NCBI GenBank assembly: GCA_002403905.1
Contig: DHIR01000015.1
Coordinates: 1-6,322 of the forward strand
Length of the DNA stretch: 6,322 bases
Direction: 5' to 3'
From: Mucilaginibacter sp. UBA4741
GTDB taxonomy: Bacteria > Bacteroidota > Bacteroidia > Sphingobacteriales > Sphingobacteriaceae
Shown here: positions 5,686 to 6,322 of the stretch, piece by piece
Numbering within the stretch: the stretch's first letter is position 1
Layout of the letters: each line of letters begins with the position of its first letter
The notes under the pieces: generated by a model
Told to the model about the DNA's origin: nothing
Database searches by the model: none
Seen by the model: the letters and a program-made list of their open reading frames with translations, nothing else
Program-made: the position numbers and the translations under genes

Positions 5686-6198
5686 CTACCCTCTCAATAT
5701 CCTCGCCGTAACCAGCAACTGCCCCACATGCCGCATAATATGTTCGGCAGCATGGGTGTATAGGCCTATTACGGTTGACGGTAGTTGTGCCCTACCCACT
5801 CCTCTTTTCTCAGTTAGTATCAGCTCATCCGTTTCGCTTAGTTGTTTAATGGCTTCGTCAACCTGGCGGTTAAATATCTCCAGTAAAGTAATTACACTGT
5901 AGTTTATTTCGGGCATTTTTCCTTCTAATGATAATTTGGTTAGTTGGTGCTGGGTAAGCGCCTCTCCTTTTGCATACGTAAATAATCGGTCAAGCACCCC
6001 AGCCAAATGCTGTAAATGAAACCCCGGCGATGCCATACCTACCGGCTTTACCCATAATAATATTTCAGGAAAATCGACCATCAAATCGTTCACTTCCTCG
6101 CGCGCTTGTAGTAAAGCGTGTGCTACAGGCTGTAATAAAGGTGGTACACCTTCCAGCGGACCGCGCAGCCATACTTCGGTTTTGTGGTTATCTGCCAT
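5686..6198 (-). CDS. DinB/YfiT-family metal-binding four-helix protein
   Basis: The 170-residue protein matches the DinB-like fold (DinB_2-type): a mostly helical protein with a conserved trio of metal-binding histidines. Candidates are H64 (with H61 close by in GFHLQHL) and the C-terminal pair H153 and H157 in HAAEHIMRHVGQL, the family's typical HxxxH followed by GQL. No signal peptide or membrane segment is evident, so it is expected in the cytoplasm. Some relatives are thiol-dependent transferases or DNA-damage-induced proteins, but most have no known function and none is assigned here. The start is the ATG at 6198-6196, preceded by AT-rich sequence without a clear Shine-Dalgarno. It converges on the aromatic operon and is probably transcribed alone, ending at the hairpin around 5531-5564. 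Confidence 0.88.
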   Translation of the reverse strand: MADNHKTEVWLRGPLEGVPPLLQPVAHALLQAREEVNDLMVDFPEILLWVKPVGMASPGFHLQHLAGVLDRLFTYAKGEALTQHQLTKLSLEGKMPEINYSVITLLEIFNRQVDEAIKQLSETDELILTEKRGVGRAQLPSTVIGLYTHAAEHIMRHVGQLLVTARILRG

Positions 6199-6259
6199 AT
6201 ATTATTATAACTATTTTAAATAAACTATATTTCAGCCTGTAAATATTATTGCACGCTTA

Positions 6260-6296
6260 ATAATTAGTGGTATAGCTATTGCTATTAGCTAATTAT
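6260..6296. repeat. Nested AT-rich inverted repeat upstream of dinB
   Basis: ATAATTAG-type outer arms (6260-6267 with 6289-6296, 8 bp) enclose an inner perfect stem ATAGC/GCTAT (6272-6276 and 6281-6285) with a TATT loop. It lies about 62 bases upstream of the DinB start, where an operator could sit, but it could equally be the terminator of a gene beyond the right edge. The 8-mer ACGCTTAA flanks it at 6253-6260 and 6312-6319. No coding region or convincing promoter was found in 6199-6322. Confidence 0.4.
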
Positions 6297-6322
6297 ATTT
6301 AATAGGTATATACGCTTAAGTC

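Noticed and set aside
6030..6242. A 70-codon plus-strand open frame
   Set aside because: It is antisense to the DinB N-terminal half, whose His motifs and length support the minus-strand gene instead.

Overview
The window looks like chromosomal DNA from a Bacteroidota bacterium, most likely a member of the Sphingobacteriaceae such as Mucilaginibacter or Pedobacter (the genus is a guess). Three things point there: a DAHP synthase carrying a C-terminal chorismate mutase (the arrangement known from Bacteroidota), A-rich gene starts without a clear Shine-Dalgarno sequence, and a plausible TTG-N19-TAnnTTT-type promoter.

Layout: positions 1-144 are AT-rich non-coding DNA with a candidate promoter. 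Positions 145-274 hold a transcription attenuator: a 21-codon leader peptide with eight aromatic residues in nine positions (5 Tyr, 3 Phe), followed by mutually exclusive antiterminator and terminator hairpins. A five-gene plus-strand run follows: prephenate dehydratase (pheA, 284-1201), DAHP synthase/chorismate mutase fusion (1251-2381), EPSP synthase (aroA, 2388-3668), chorismate synthase (aroC, 3734-4834) and a HAD-family hydrolase (4835-5455). Positions 5456-5685 are a repeat-rich convergent intergenic region. A DinB-family protein is encoded on the minus strand (5686-6198), and 6199-6322 is its AT-rich upstream region.

The operon covers the entry step of the shikimate pathway (DAHP synthase), its last two steps (AroA, AroC), and the chorismate mutase and prephenate dehydratase steps that commit carbon to phenylalanine. 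aroB, aroD, aroE, aroK and tyrA are not in the window. Control appears layered: Tyr/Phe-tRNA supply is read by the leader peptide, PheA carries an ACT domain for phenylalanine feedback, and the fused mutase domain is a known type of allosteric controller for DAHP synthase.

Two observations stand out. The first is the Tyr/Phe leader-peptide attenuator, which is visible directly in the sequence and is too short to be called as a gene by usual cut-offs. The second is a 39-base relic of the aroC 3' end (5456-5494), lying just after the HAD gene. It encodes the same last residues as the intact aroC tail, but every difference within the shared peptide is synonymous. This suggests that the aroC-end/HAD segment was joined in by recombination between diverged aroC alleles, or that a duplicated aroC was later deleted.
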